Positions 46,536 to 57,553 of a DNA stretch of 64,000 nucleotides are shown piece by piece. Each line of letters starts with the position of its first letter. Within the stretch, counting starts at the first letter, position 1. Location: contig JBCFYV010000012.1 in NCBI GenBank assembly GCA_039000515.1, forward strand, positions 40,627,505 to 40,691,504, written 5' to 3'. Position numbers and translations under genes: made by a program. Below the pieces are notes generated by a model, which had not been told where the DNA came from, did no database searches, and saw only the letters and a list, made by a program, of their open reading frames with translations. This DNA is from Timema cristinae. Taxonomy: Eukaryota; Arthropoda; Insecta; Phasmatodea; Timematidae.

Positions 46536-48171
46536 TGTTTTGGTTTTGGCGTGATTTAAAATAATGAATAAGGGGGAACATTACAATAGTACAGCTACAA
46601 AGAAACACACTTTTAAAATATGTTTACCTATAATTGATTAAGGTTAATTAGTAACCATATACAGTGTGTGACTCGGATCATTTCGTAGCAGTGATTTATT
46701 AAAATAAAGCATTATAGCTACATTTATACTGTGTAAGATTTCACCCGGCAACTTCGTATTGACCTATTCTAGGCAATATGATATTTTACTATTATTCATT
46801 TTTGAAAGCATTAATTTATTCAAATACAAATTTACAAAGCAACAAGAGTATAATGATGCACTTTCTAGCATGGTGCTATATTTTATCACATGTAGGTCTG
46901 TCATAATTTCATAACTATTGCTTTGCTTCTTAGGCCTATTCTTTATTTATTAGAAGTGCGTTATTAATTTTTCTTGGAGATTTGAAAAAGACATATGCAG
47001 ATAAATAATTTAGAACGAGTTACAGATTTACATTAAGTGTCCTTTATCAGTATATTACACAAGGATCTAGAAGAGGCTGTAAACATGGAAAGGTAAATTT
47101 AATAATAAAAATATGTGTTAAAAAATTTTTTTTTTTGCTTTTATAAGGGTTTGTGAACGAACATTTTTTATATAAAATTCTAGAAAAAATTGTGTGGTGA
47201 ATAGCTATACTGAAGAAAGAGCACTATATTCTACTAAGTGCAAGGCCAGTTGCATAGCCTTTTTGTTGTCTACACAAGCAACTGGGTATTTATCGAGGAA
47301 ATAAAAAAAGATGAAGAATTTTGGGAAAATAAGATGTTTGAACATATAAATTGGTAATATGAATTAAATATAAATATAAGTCATTCACGAGCTAAGTTTA
47401 CCTGGATGACAGCTCGAAATGTTACTAGAAGTAATCCCTAATATATCACTACGCCAACAGCTGACATCTATCACTTTGAATGACTGTAATGAAAACAGAT
47501 GGTAATATATTAATGTGATAGTTAACAACAGTAATTTACCAATATTATTTATATATTTATTTGAGGATGGACACAAAGTTTATTTATAGTTTTATTCCCT
47601 TAAAAATATATAACACCACTTTCACAAAAACTTCTAACGAACATAACTTCAAATGACGACTGACGAATCTAAACCATATGATTGAATATAACGGTAAACA
47701 AGTTTTTTTACAATGATGCAGACACGCAGTTGATGAAAATATTTTATTGTTAAATATTTCAAAATACGATAAAATAATCATAAAATCATTTATTGTATGT
47801 AAAAAAAAATGACAACAATTTTCTCTTTTCCAATTAAATACGATGCCTGTATTAAGATATTGATGTGTGCACTATATTACACAAAATTAGTAACATTCCA
47901 AAACGAAAAATAAGTACTTTTAATTATGTTTAAAATATTGTTTCGAGTTGGATAACAAGACATTATTTAAAAAAATGAAATAGTATGAGAAAACTTAAGT
48001 TTACGTTATTTTAAATGTAATATATAAAAGGTAATTAAAGATATTTACATTTATAACAAAACTGTGATCTTTTACAAGTGTTGGCAACCCAAAACCTAAA
48101 CATATGATTTTCGAACTGTCATCCAGGTAAAATCTATCGTGAACGGAATATAGTAATGAGTTGAAATATTC

Positions 48172-49025
48172 TAGGGGTGCAGAATATGTTCAGAGATCCA
48201 ATATTTCCCCAGAACATAACATTTTCAAAAACAATTTCCCTGAAAACCATAGTGCTCAAAATAAAGTATTGATTTTTTTTATAAAGGCTGAAGGGAATAA
48301 GGATTATTACCTGCTACATAGTTTGGAAAATTCAAATTCAAACATATTTTTAATCATAGTTATTTTTATAGTACCTACCTTATAAGAAAAAATTAGTTTT
48401 CTCCCATCTCCTTGTGTGCATTACATATTGTTATTTATTGTTTATTGATACCAGTATGCTTACTGGTACCAACTTTTCATAGAATCGCTACTACTGCAAG
48501 GTCTATCATTATAAACCACACTAAGGGAAATACTATCTCTATTTATGACTATGTGTTTTTCCTGATCACATAATTTATATTTTACAAAACTTCCAATACT
48601 CCCTTTATCCTTACTTCTATGTTTTACTTGGGGATGTTTATTAGATATGTGATAGCTGAGTTTATCACGTCTACCACACCATTCACAATAAGCACATTTG
48701 ACATAATAAACATTTGTTTCACTAAACCATCTAATTTTTTATAAACATTTATCTATGGTACAATGTACAAACCCTAATAGATCCACTAAATACAACACTT
48801 TCATGACTACACAATAATTACAATATGCATGTCACGAGTTTAAATAAACTGTGCACATCACCATGTAATTAGGCCATGATATAAGGGTGACTGAATTCAA
48901 ACTAAAACAAAACATAGCTTAGCCTTCCCTACCTTTCCCCCCTGCTTGCCATAGCTACCAAAAACCGCCCCAAATTACGGTTTTAATTTCCCCCAAACCT
49001 CGTTCGCACATATTCTGCACCCCTG
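48172..49025. mobile_element. hAT-like non-autonomous element in RNF216-like intron 1
   Basis: Termini TAGGGGTGCAGAATATGT and, inverted from the right, CAGGGGTGCAGAATATGT. The CAGGGGTG end is hAT-like. Flanking 8-mers AAATATTC (48164-48171) and GAATATTC (49026-49033) match at 7 of 8 positions, fitting an 8-bp hAT target duplication. The 74-codon plus-strand frame inside (48161-48385) crosses the left boundary and is not a transposase. No second copy lies in the window, because the duplicated block ends before it. Confidence 0.6.
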
Positions 49026-49033
49026 GAATATTC

Positions 49034-50780
49034 TACATACACAATCATTTTTGCTTTAATTTTCACTTAAATAATTAAATCGATAATTTAATCTAAGTAT
49101 TCACTTTTAAAATATTTTTTTTCATGTTTTATTTTGAGGGCTTACTCCCAGAATTAATAAATCAACATTATGGCAAAATATTAAACAAGAAACCTATAAA
49201 GGACCAATTGTATTTAAAAGAAGCATATACAAACAAATCTAGGAAAAAGAACCTTCCTTTCTAAATGCGACTGAATAATAGCCCCCAGATAAACTTAAAT
49301 ATCAAACTAATTGGTTTATATCATGCAGAATATTGCAAGCATACGTTTTATAACTAGCAGTTATTTCTTTATTTTTCAAAATTTGGTCCCTAGTGTAAAA
49401 TCTTATCTATATATATTTTTCATATTATAATTACTAACCCTCTCAAATTATAGACCTCGTATTATGAAATTAATAGCCTAGTCTATTTATTTGAAACTTT
49501 AAACAGTTTACCAATGTTATATTTTCTTTGTTTTTTCCAGATGAGCATGTACACTGTACGCAACCTTTGTGGAGCCTGCTTGATTTAATGTATTATTTTC
49601 TGCATGTTCATCAACATTTATTTTCCACTTTTGTTTGTTTAAACCTTTATCAAGTGTAATCTAAATAAAGCACATAATATATACAATGATGATAGTTATA
49701 GTTATTTTGATAATTTTCCTTTATGTCAAAATTATAAATATTTTGTCCAAACCAATGAAAATAAAAGCTTGGTTCTCTGTCCTCTTTATTTCCACATCAG
49801 CCACTCTCATTATCTTATCCTTTTCCCCATGTTTTCCCACCCTCTTTCTTCATATTTATAGTAATAATGTCTAATATTAATTGATTATGTCAAGCTTAGA
49901 CTTATGTGGTTTTTTTCATTGTTTTTCCATCGGTCTTTTTTAACATACACTTTATGAAAAAATAAAATTATATTAGCACACGACTTATGCCCTAACTTAA
50001 TAATATTACGTACACAGCACCCAGTCCCTAGACCGACAACTTACCAAATATAAATTATCGAGCATGCTGGGAATCGAACCTGGAACAACTGACACAGTAA
50101 GAGTGATTTCTCTTTAATGTTTCTTATATTATAAGATAGGACAGCATACTAAAAAAAAATTCCAGGTAGTCGACTTCACTTCTAAAAGGGAATCCCTTCC
50201 TCATATCTTTTAACATCTTGCTAACTGGCAGGTAGTTTGTGAGGGTTCAGGGACAAAATAGACCTAACTCCCAGGTATATGAAACATTGAATTGGGTTAT
50301 GTTCAGCTCAAACATTTGATAAAAGGTTTGTCGAGTCTTTTAATTCGTCCACTTATGTTTCCAAGCTTATCTTGTGTGGCAGAAATAAGTTATATTTCAT
50401 TGCATAGACTAAAAACCTACTTAAGATCAAGTATGACAAAAAACTAAAAGTTTGAATAGTATTATTTTTTCCTCGTCAATGTCTAGGCTTGTAACTTATG
50501 TGAGTTATTAAATTTTATAATCGCTAAAAGCTGAATTGTGTGTTAGAACATTTTAAAATGCTTCATATAATATTTAAAATTAAAAAAAAATTGGCAATTC
50601 AATTTGGGGGGAAGTCACCACAAACCACTGCAAGAACTCTCCCCCTCTCTTTTACCCCTCACCCTATCCACCTCATAAATCTGGGTACGAACTGGGTTAA
50701 TTATTTATACCGCAATTTGTGTATATTTATTGAATAAATACTTAAAAAGGAGGGAGCAATTTTAAAAGTAGGAATACATT
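49034..50780. other. Intron 1 sequence, no feature seen
   Basis: AT-rich. A weak B-box-like GAATCGAACCTGG near 50072 (minus) may be a SINE remnant. Confidence 0.4.
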
Positions 50781-50931
50781 TGTGTTTGGTTTGGTTGGCG
50801 CTAAACCAGCGACCAAAACAACTTTAAGAAATTAAGGTTTGAATCCCAGTGGGGTATAAAAGACAGATTAAGAGTGAATGGAATTCACATTGTGTGTGTG
50901 TGTGTGTGTGTTTGCGCCCCGGCCGCATCTC

Positions 50932-51178
50932 GACACAGCCTTGGTGATCTTGAGGTGAAGGCTTGTCTCAGGATCCAATGTTTACAAGTTCAATCTTGCA
51001 TAAGATGATGGATTTGTACTGAATGATGAAAATCCATAGCAGAACTTCCTTTATATGGGAAGTAAAACCATTGGTCACATGTTGATTGTATAGTGTAAAA
51101 TATCTCTGGAATGTAAGAGATACTTTGCGTATAACCCGAAGGGTAGTAAGACGCGGTGCTAATAATAATAATTAATAT
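50932..51178 (+). mobile_element. SINE-B head/body joined to the SINE-A type tail
   Basis: CACAGCCTTGGTGATCTTGA and GTCTCAGGATCC identify group B; from 51127 it carries GCGTATAACCCGAAGGGTAG and TAAGACGCGGTGC with TAA repeats, the tail otherwise found on groups A, C and D. Lies just 5-prime of the second RNF216-like exon. Confidence 0.65.
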
Positions 51179-51592
51179 AGATATACTTTCTGAGCAAATT
51201 TTGATAGCTATTTCTCACTCATGTCAATTCAGTGCATTAAATAATCATAAACTGCATTTTCAGGATTGTCCTAGTGCATGTGCTTTCTCCCAGATGGTGG
51301 GGGCAGGAAACACTGCCTGCTGGTGTGCGTACATTTCTCTGAATGGATGGGAAACATTTGGTTGCCCACTTTGCCCCCACACAAATTTGTGTTCACTTTA
51401 TCTAAATTCATAGGTTTACTTTCTTCATCCTTACCTCAATAGTTTAAAAAGTGGTTAGATCAAATGGCTAGTAGTACATAAATCAAAACCTATAAAAATA
51501 GCAAATAGAATTGAGTGCCAATAGTCAAAACTTTAAAGAACTGCTATTGATAAAACTCAATTCATATTTAATTTCTGTTGTGTTCGAAAAAG

Positions 51593-51917
51593 CTTCATGA
51601 ACAAGAGGAAACCAGAAAAAAATATGCTGAAAATTTCACAATTGAAGAATATTTGGACGAAATACCAAACCCGCTTGAAAAGTTCATGGGTGATAAACGG
51701 GTGACTGGTACATCAGAGCCCATGCCCTGGCTTTCATAAGTCACGCTATAGACATGTGAATGAGAACGACATCCGCAATATCTTTTTAAAGAATAACAGA
51801 AACCTTTCTGGCGCATGTGAGGAGTTGGATGGTGAAACGCTAGATGATACTAGCTACACAAAACAAGATAATGAATGTATAATACCAAACGATTTCAACA
51901 TTGCATTTATTCAAGAG
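51593..51917 (+). CDS. RNF216-like E3 ligase, second visible exon, with frame break
   Basis: The acceptor AAAAAG ends at 51592 and the donor GAG|GTGAGA is at 51917/51918. Frame 1 reads LHEQEETRKKYAENFTIEEY, then a segment with LDEIPNPLEKF, and stops at about 51739 (WLS, stop). From about 51720 the next frame reads CPGFHKSRYRHVNENDIRNI, then FLKNNRNLSGACEELDGE, and ends ...FNIAFIQE at the donor. The exon is 325 bases: entry and exit are both phase 0, so exactly one surplus base (or two missing) must lie around 51700-51735. The NFTIEEYLDEIPNPLEKF pattern and the charged helix before it fit the linker preceding the RBR in RNF216 proteins. The break may be an uncorrected assembly indel, since similar 1-base indels are common between the duplicated blocks nearby, or a true lesion. 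Confidence 0.6.
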
Positions 51918-53066
51918 GTGAGAATGATTATATAGTACTTGACTGATTAAAGGTTAACACAATTAAGCTAGTACAGTGTGATAGGGATGCGCAGGTTAAG
52001 AGAAAATTTATCACCATTTGCCTCGAATAACCAATACACTTGGTGGCCAATCAATATTTGACTCTGATAGAGCAGAATTAGGAACAGTCATATGGCGAAC
52101 ACCGAAAGTGATAAGTAGGTCATAAGTTTAAATTCCTTGTTTTATTAACATAGTTGTGTGTATGTGAGCTATTAGGATTGACTCTTGACTCAGTAAGTCT
52201 TGAGCTCAATCACTTGCCAGATTGAATGTTTACCAACAAATCTTTGGATTAATTATTTTTCATTCCCTTGGTATAATATATCTTTTTTCTCCTATCCTCT
52301 TGAATATTTTAAGTCATTTAAATTAAATAATGGCATTGTGTGTTTAAAAAAAAATAATGTTGGGATTTTACTTTATCTATGTGGGTTCTGTGAACTATTA
52401 GAAACTATATAAGCTTAATTCTGTAAAAAAAAAAAAAAAACTCTGGAACCAGACAACTAAGATAAAGTGTTCTAAAGAGATTAACCAGTAAATAATTCAT
52501 TAGGTAATAAATAGTTACAAATTTACCATCCCTAATTATTCATTATCAAGGGTAAATTTTATATTATGTAAAATTAAGTTCTAGGCTTTGATTTGCTTTT
52601 GTTTAATTTGTTAAAATAAAGTAATTAAATAGCAGGCAATATTTTACTTTTAGGTTATTATTAACTTTCCCTTAATATTAATTGATTAAAGAAATCTTAA
52701 TTTTTCCATGCATTTCTAAATAAAAAATATTCTTTCTTATTCAAAGCTAAAAATTAAATATATTGTTATTTTCACAGTGTTTTTAATTAGATTCTCGTCA
52801 CAAAAATTATTAAATGATAAAGATGTCACTACTATTCACAAAATCACACCAAATAGAGATAAAAATAAAATAGTAGGCTGAATTATTTAAATAGTTATTG
52901 CAAAAATATGAATTTAAACTTGAGTAAATTAGGGATTGGCTTGAACGTCACACATGCGTGCGCACATACAAAGAGAGAATTATTATTTCCTTCACTTAGT
53001 ATAATATTATTGTAGGTACTTAATTTAATTGGATGAATCACCGCTGATGAGCCTGCAGCTTTATTT
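51918..53066. other. Intron 2 sequence, no feature seen
   Basis: AT-rich non-coding DNA with a poly-A run at 52424-52440. Confidence 0.5.
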
Positions 53067-53231
53067 TAGCATTACATCTTGGGACCTTTTCGGGCTATAT
53101 TCATATGTACTAACTTTGCTAATGATTTTAGAGATTAGGAAGGTTATGTTTAGTGGAAATGTACCCGCAATTGTTTGAAGGGAGAGTGAATTTTTTTTTA
53201 AAAAACCCACCTCAATACACCCAATTGAGAT
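53067..53231 (-). mobile_element. SINE-C fragment in RNF216-like intron 2
   Basis: Tail ACATCTTGGGACCTTTTCGG, body TACCCGCAATTGTTTGAAGG, then ACCTCAATACACCCAATTGA. Confidence 0.55.
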
Positions 53232-53524
53232 GTCCTAAAACTTCCTTATAAAATAATTACCTCAACTCTTATAGAGTAATTTATGTAACACAGGTTGGTG
53301 TTATATGGAGGAAGGGGGGGTTCAAAAAAGTTAAGAAAAAGTGTTACGTGGTTTATGGAAGATCCCTTAGAAAATCCACTATGCATATAAACTTTTCTCT
53401 TTAGTTTTGTTGGTTGTGCAATTATGCATAACAATGTTGTTTTCAGTTTAATCTTTTGAGATTGTATTGAAAGGAAAACCACAAAGTAAGATTGCACATA
53501 ATCAGGGGCACTTATACAATACAA

Positions 53525-53668
53525 TATTTTATAATAAAGGAAATTGATAAAACTAAAGAAAGAGGAAAAATAAACTAGGTGGGCTTTCTTCATCAAATTT
53601 ATTCTTATTCTTAGTAGTTTATTTTTCCTCTTTATTTAGTTTTATCAATTTCCTTTATTATAAAATTA
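53525..53668. repeat. Long near-perfect inverted repeat in RNF216-like intron 2
   Basis: The arm beginning ATTTTATAATAAAGGAAATT and TGATAAAACTAAAGAAAGAG (53525-53575) pairs with CTCTTTATTTAGTTTTATCA and ending TATAAAAT (53617-53668), with very few mismatches around a roughly 40-nt spacer. Confidence 0.8.
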
Positions 53669-54018
53669 TCTAGCCATGGGCCACCTCAATTTTGAATCAC
53701 AATACAATATTTGTAATTTCACTATATAAAAGCATGTGGTGGTGCATTCTAACAAATGCATTTCATTTTCGTGTTTTTAAAATGATAATAAAAATATATT
53801 ATAAAGGTTTTAACACATTGATATATTACAGGGATAAAATAACACTTTTATGAAATACTCTCTCTAGTTTTTCTGGTTTTTCAAACTAGATTTTTACACA
53901 AAGTTAACACTAGTACAAATCTTTCTTTGTAGTCATATTTCTTTTTTGTTTTAAATTAAGTTATAGAAAATAACAATTTACACTAAAATGGTCCATTAAG
54001 AGTGATATTGTGCTGCAG

Positions 54019-54087
54019 GTGGCATTCATTAAGAATAAATCTGAAATAAAGGAAGCTTTGGAAAATAAGAAGAAAAACATAGACATG
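54019..54087 (+). CDS. RNF216-like E3 ligase, 23-codon exon before RING1
   Basis: Short exon between acceptor TGCTGCAG (ends 54018) and donor ATG|GTAAGT (54087/54088). It reads VAFIKNKSEIKEALENKKKN plus IDM, with phase 0 at both sides. It joins the FNIAFIQE end of the upstream exon without a stop and supplies a lysine/glutamate-rich helix just ahead of the RING1 cysteines. Supported by the matching phases and by its place in the series; too short to identify alone. Confidence 0.6.
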
Positions 54088-54758
54088 GTAAGTGAATTTA
54101 AATATTATCTTCAGCAGTTTTTATTTATATAATCTTGAAAGACTGGTTTAGATCACATTTGGTTCAAACCTTGTTCTTATTATGGTGTGAAAGCTTATAA
54201 AAGAAGGAGCAATTTGATGAGTTAAAGAACACTACTAAGAGTGAACTGAATGGCATAAATAGCTACAATTCTATAAATGTAAAAAAGATTGAGACAAATA
54301 ATACATTCTATCATCAAAAATGTTCATAACTAAAACCAATCTTACTACATTACAGGAGGATCAATCGTATGTATATAAATTTAAGGTTTGAGTAGTACTT
54401 TGTTTGATTTTGTATTATCCTGGTCATTGGACATTAGACACCTCTTTTATTTATATAGACATTGGAAAGAAGACAACATTTTTTGTCTTTTTTAAATTTG
54501 GGTCTGGAAAACCTTGAAAAGACAGGGAATTTCAAAAATTACAATGTTTATTTATCCTGAGAAAATAAGACTGGTTCAACTAATGAAACAATCATAATTT
54601 TATTCCAGATAGCTTATAGCCTGTTTTTGGTAAGAATAACAGCTTATGTAATTAAAACATATAAATTATGTGCTGCCAACATTGATAACGTTTTACTATA
54701 TTGTTTGCATTATTTTATAGGTATTGATAATATCTATCAAACATGACAGTTTTTTTTC

Positions 54759-54950
54759 CATTGCGTCTTACTACCTGTTCCGGTTATACGCCTATGTACT
54801 AATTACACTAATGATTTAGGGATTAAGAAGGTTTAATTGAAAGGAATTGCACCCACATTTGCGGGGAAGGAGAGTGGAAAACCATTTAGAAAAACCACAC
54901 CATAACATGAGAATAACAAGTTTGACCACGAAGCCACCGAAGCGGCTAAA
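54759..54950 (-). mobile_element. SINE-C copy in RNF216-like intron 3
   Basis: TTGCGTCTTACTACCTGTTC, GAGAGTGGAAAACCATTTAG; the B-box region is deleted; GACCACGAAGCCACCGAAG end. Confidence 0.6.
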
Positions 54951-55069
54951 AGTGACAGCTGCAGATAACATGACTTGATGTATGAATATATTAAAATTAT
55001 TTTAGTAATGTTAGTTACTACCAGATACTGTTCTTCCTAACAAAATCAGGGTATAGTACCATACCCATG

Positions 55070-55260
55070 TTATGCGCCTATTTACTAGTCTGATTTAGCC
55101 GCATAGTTACTCCAGAAGGTAGCATAGAAATTACAAAGGTAGAGTAAAATAAGTGTACCTGGATTTTAATGGAGGGCGAGTGATAAGCAATATAGTAAAA
55201 ATTCTCTCAGTACATCTGGCTGTGATTCGAACTCTGAAATCGTCAACGAATTAGTCTGAT
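55070..55260 (-). mobile_element. SINE-C degraded copy in intron 3
   Basis: TCTCAGTACATCTGGCTGTG, ATTCGAACTCTGAAATCGTC and a weak tail TTATGCGCCTATTTACTAG. Confidence 0.45.
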
Positions 55261-55432
55261 TTTTATAGGAAGTCCATTATTTGAAAACTGGAAACTATGT
55301 TGCCATAATGCTGAGGAGAAATATTATAAAGTTTTATTTATTTTCTAGTTTTTTCAGCATTTAAACCTATATTTATAATTGCATACATATTATATAGGTC
55401 TACAAAAATAATATATTTATTTATTTATTCAG

Positions 55433-55545
55433 GCCCGGTTGAATGGATTTTTAAAGAATTGTTTATGCTGCTTATTGGATTTTCTTCCCGAAGATGTTGT
55501 GTATTGTGAAAAATCACACAGCTTTTGTAAATATTGTGTTCGGAG
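55433..55545 (+). CDS. RNF216-like E3 ligase, RING1 exon, first half
   Basis: The acceptor TTATTCAG ends at 55432 and the donor CGGAG|GTCAGT is at 55545/55546, phase 2. The peptide begins ARLNGFLKNCLCCLLDF and continues LPEDVVYCEKSHSFCKYCVR. The spacing C-L-C-C ... Y-C-E-K-S-H-S-F-C-K-Y-C is the first zinc-binding half of the atypical RING1 seen in RNF216/TRIAD3, an RBR-type E3 ligase that takes ubiquitin from an E2 through RING1 before transfer to the RING2 catalytic cysteine. The hydrophobic-acidic stretch between the cysteine pairs fits that family better than parkin- or ariadne-type RBRs. This exon and the next are the main basis for the gene name. No RING2 is visible in the window. Confidence 0.75.
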
Positions 55546-55740
55546 GTCAGTGATTGTTACAAATACTTAATATTAGGTCCAAATGTTCCTTTTTTTTTAA
55601 AAAAAAACTACCTAGTTTAGAAAACAAAAAAAAAATTGATTTTTTTAAACTTTATAACTTCAAACTAAGTTACTTTATTTTTTATTAAATTTTCAATTAT
55701 AATTAAATATATACTACAGTTTGTCAATAACACTTTTCAG

Positions 55741-55828
55741 AGCGACTGAAATTCAATTTGGTCTTGGGAAAAATAGCTTCCCATGTCTCTCTGTTTGTGA
55801 AGCCAAGTTCAATATGAACACTTTAAAG
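55741..55828 (+). CDS. RNF216-like E3 ligase, RING1 exon, second half
   Basis: The acceptor CTTTTCAG ends at 55740 and the donor AAG|GTATGT is at 55828/55829. Phase 2 entry rebuilds an Arg codon, giving ...CVRRATEIQFGLGKN, followed by SFPCLSVCEAKFNMNTLK. Together with the previous exon this completes RING1: the C-L-S-V-C pair is the last zinc-binding pair, followed by the polar-aromatic FNMNTLK turn that precedes the IBR. It ends in phase 0. No following exon is found before the gap at 57027: the only AG-flanked open segment, near 56734-56813, has no IBR cysteines. The gene is therefore truncated on this contig. Confidence 0.72.
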
Positions 55829-56871
55829 GTATGTCTCTTTCCATTATACTGATGCACATGATAAAGGCTAGGCTACTTGAAGAATCAACCAACATGCACT
55901 AACTTAATAGATTATAAACGGCTAAACCTTTTTGCCAAGAAATATTTCTAAACAAAATTTATTTTAAGTTACAAAAAACAACAACATCAAATCAAAGTAG
56001 TCACGTAAGTTAATATTTTAAAAGTACAGTTATTTTTATTTCATTTTTGGTCCTTTTTTTTAGTGTATATTCCGTGAACAAAACAAACCAGATAATAGTT
56101 GTACCACTATTCTAGATTCTTATCAAACAAAACACAACTCTTTGGGTCTGATTTATCCCCCACTGCCCCCCTTTAAAACTGACCAACCATGATAATATGA
56201 AAACTAAATTCCACTAATTATTTAAAATTTGCACCCTTCAGTTTTAAAAAACAACCACTTTCTCTTTCATAACTTTTTTTATTTGATTTAGAAAGTAGTG
56301 TCACATGTTCTAAACACACCTCTAGATGGGTTAAAGAATTACAAAGTAACAATTGGTTTTCTTAAAAAAATTATTTATTTTTCTAATGGAAACAATGAAT
56401 TGTGTACAGTATCTATAATTTGTCAAATTAAGTCCTATATTGTATCTGTCTCTCTTAATTATTTATGATATTGGATATTTTGAAAATTAGTTTTAAGTTT
56501 TAAGACAAGGTTCCTAAGGTCTGGAAAATCAGAGGAAAAAAATAAGTCAGGGAAGCTTTAAAAAGGTCAGGGAAAGTCAGGGAAATGACAATTCATGTCA
56601 CAATTAGAAAAAAAACAACGAAATATTTTTCGTATTTACTGCGTCATAAGCCACTGCCCCAATGAAGAAAGCTGAGGGCCACTTACCATGCTCAAACTTG
56701 CTGTAACACAATTTTTATAGCATTTTATTTCAGAAGGTGAACGCAGAAATCTCCTGGCCTGCACATGACAATTCTTTTAACTTTAGTGATCCATTGTTTT
56801 GGTTCTTGTTCAAGGTTTGGCATCGTTATCGTTGGATACAGTGAATTAGGACTGATTCGGCTACACCAGCA
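55829..56871. other. Sequence 3-prime of last visible exon
   Basis: AT-rich; includes CTGGAAAATCAGAGG and GGTCAGGGAAAGTCAGGGAA (56519-56590), related to the subterminal sequence of the 392-bp MITE. No IBR or RING2 exon. Confidence 0.5.
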
Positions 56872-57026
56872 ATGTCTATCAAAAAACAGTTTTTAACCAG
56901 CCCAGAGCATTTTCGTGAATTCTCATGCTGGACCAGTGGCGTTGAAAGTAATAAGTTGCAGGCATTTTGTAAAGTGTGCAAAAAAATTATAAACCTAAGT
57001 AATATGGGAAAGCAAGCATAGCTTCC
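56872..57026 (+). pseudogene. hAT/BED-finger-like transposon protein fragment at contig end
   Basis: Open frame from ATG 56872: MSIKKQFLTSPEHFREFSCW, then an 18-residue stretch, then FCKVCKKIINLSNMGKQA and a stop at 57017. The C-x2-C followed by K-I-I-N-L-S-N-M-G-K-Q-A is the start of the BED-like zinc finger common in hAT-derived proteins, where the next residues normally supply a Ser-His zinc ligand. One missing base at the stop would restore reading, so it is frameshifted here. It runs directly into the 100-N gap, so the length is unknown. It lies downstream of the RNF216-like RING1 exons on the same strand, probably inside an intron. Confidence 0.5.
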
Positions 57027-57126
57027 NNNNNNNNNNNNNNNNNNNNNNNNNNNNNNNNNNNNNNNNNNNNNNNNNNNNNNNNNNNNNNNNNNNNNNNNNN
57101 NNNNNNNNNNNNNNNNNNNNNNNNNN
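57027..57126. other. Assembly gap, 100 N
   Basis: Exactly 100 N; left side ends in a hAT-like fragment, right side is the second copy of the 6.9-kb block. Confidence 0.95.
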
Positions 57127-57482
57127 GTATGCACAATACAAAAGTTACTGTTTAAAAATTTGGCCATTGAAGTTTATTTCAAAGCTTTGTTTCTCTTCTT
57201 TGTGGCAAAGTTACACAATAACATGTGATTAAAAGGTAGGATAATTGAAACTACTGTGTTACTAAATTATCTTAATTTAGTTTCATACAGGGTAATCCTA
57301 AAGTAGATTGACAAATTATATTTTTTAAATCTAGAAAAAAATATATATATATATGCCATCATCAGACTTAACTTCAAATGCAAAAACCTTCAAGTAATTG
57401 CAGAAATTTTCATTGATCTATAAAAAGTATTTTACACCTAGTCCCTTTGCCAAAAAAAATCACAGATGAAGTTTTTTTTTTA

Positions 57483-57553
57483 CATGTTCAGGAATTAAAC
57501 CTACAACCCTTATCTCAGAAGATAGGTGCACTACCGACTGAGCTAAGCTGTTA
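57483..57553 (-). other. tRNA-like sequence, block 2
   Basis: Identical to 41309-41379; part of the duplicated block. Confidence 0.45.

Larger units (their letters stand above)
40957..47855. repeat. 6.9-kb duplicated block, copy 1 (in intron 1)
   Basis: From GTATGCACAATACAAAAGTT onward it is almost identical to 57127-64000. Contains a tRNA-like repeat, MITE, satellite array, SINE-C and truncated SINE-A; I see no exon in it. The match is followed to the end of the window and may extend further. Confidence 0.95.

Noticed and set aside
56734..56813. AG-flanked open segment after RING1 (KVNAEISWPAHDNSFN)
   Set aside because: No IBR cysteines, poor family fit; probably hAT-element flank.
56826..57167. 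Minus-strand open frame crossing the third N gap
   Set aside because: Same artefact; it joins two contigs with no evidence of continuity.
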